A stretch of 64,000 bases of DNA from Actinoplanes subtropicus (GTDB lineage: Bacteria > Actinomycetota > Actinomycetes > Mycobacteriales > Micromonosporaceae), in NCBI RefSeq assembly GCF_000721705.1, contig NZ_JOJL01000043.1, positions 1 through 64,000 of the forward strand, in the 5' to 3' direction. The number at the start of each line of letters is the position of its first letter. Position 1 is the first letter of the stretch. Below the pieces are notes generated by a model. It did not search any database. It saw only the letters and a list, made by a program, of their open reading frames with translations, and was not told the DNA's origin. Shown one piece after another: positions 63,919-64,000 of this stretch. A program made the translations under genes and the position numbers.

Positions 63919-64000
63919 CCCACACCCAACGCCATCCACCGCCCGCCAGCCCCTCCCACAACAGTCGGCCCTCCGCCCGTTACCCCGCACAGCGCGGCCC

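Overview
The window is high-GC actinobacterial chromosome. Stops are mostly TGA, GTG starts are common, and adjacent genes often overlap as ATGA or GTGA. The gene content (a GlnX-GlnH-PknG-type locus, a DUF574/PF04672-type SAM methyltransferase, pyruvate phosphate dikinase, GlcDEF, LuxR-type two-component genes, XRE/MAB_1171c genes) suggests a Micromonosporaceae-like (Actinoplanes-type) organism. That placement is inferred from gene content only; no 16S rRNA or tRNA gene was recognised.

Layout. 0-15 kb is accessory and worn. It holds a sigma-factor gene broken by a homopolymer frameshift, an EmrB/QacA-type efflux pump, a LuxR two-component pair, an AT-richer lipoprotein gene, a frameshifted IS701-type transposase, a TetR regulator divergent from a TIM-barrel-like protein across tandem operator repeats, an RHS-repeat scrap, an AT-richer protein with a HEPN-like R-x4-H motif, and two secreted WAVG-repeat proteins. 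15.2-16.7 kb is an acyl-CoA ligase.

17.4-26.1 kb is a seven-gene overlapping operon: GlnX-like membrane sensor, GlnH-like lipoprotein, helical protein, PknG-type kinase, PP2C phosphatase, VWA protein and FHA protein. Kinase, phosphatase and FHA protein all carry N-terminal CxxC zinc-ribbon modules, and the operon ends in a large nested hairpin. I read it as an extended GlnX/GlnH/PknG phospho-signalling system with writer, eraser and reader in one transcript.

26.4-34.2 kb is a mix of housekeeping-like enzymes: inositol-phosphatase family, three alpha/beta hydrolases, DinB, Mrp-type ATPase, acetyltransferase and an RCC1-repeat protein. 34.3-38.1 kb is a four-gene cassette (MFS, TetR, membrane protein, amidohydrolase) flanked by direct copies of the 3' end of a SAM methyltransferase gene, which looks like an insertion that regenerated that 3' end.

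38.9-45.6 kb is a cluster with a CDP-alcohol phosphatidyltransferase, MDR dehydrogenase, divergent PTPS/QueD-like protein, glycosyltransferase, methyltransferase, UPF0104 membrane protein, RibD-C reductase and stand-alone GTP cyclohydrolase II. This gene set suggests a GTP-derived, possibly glycosylated or lipid-linked product of unknown identity.

45.6-49.8 kb is a PAS-SpoIIE-HATPase-STAS fusion overlapping recQ. 49.9-53 kb is small and decayed genes (P-loop kinase and HAD remnants) around PPOX, arylamine N-acetyltransferase and VOC genes. 53.1-55.8 kb is ppdK. 55.9-59.1 kb is a metallopeptidase, MAB_1171c-like membrane protein, XRE regulator and cytochrome P450 group. 59.2-63.9 kb is a lipoprotein followed by overlapping glcD-glcE-glcF genes for 2-hydroxyacid oxidation. 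All assignments are from reading motifs by eye; no database search was run.
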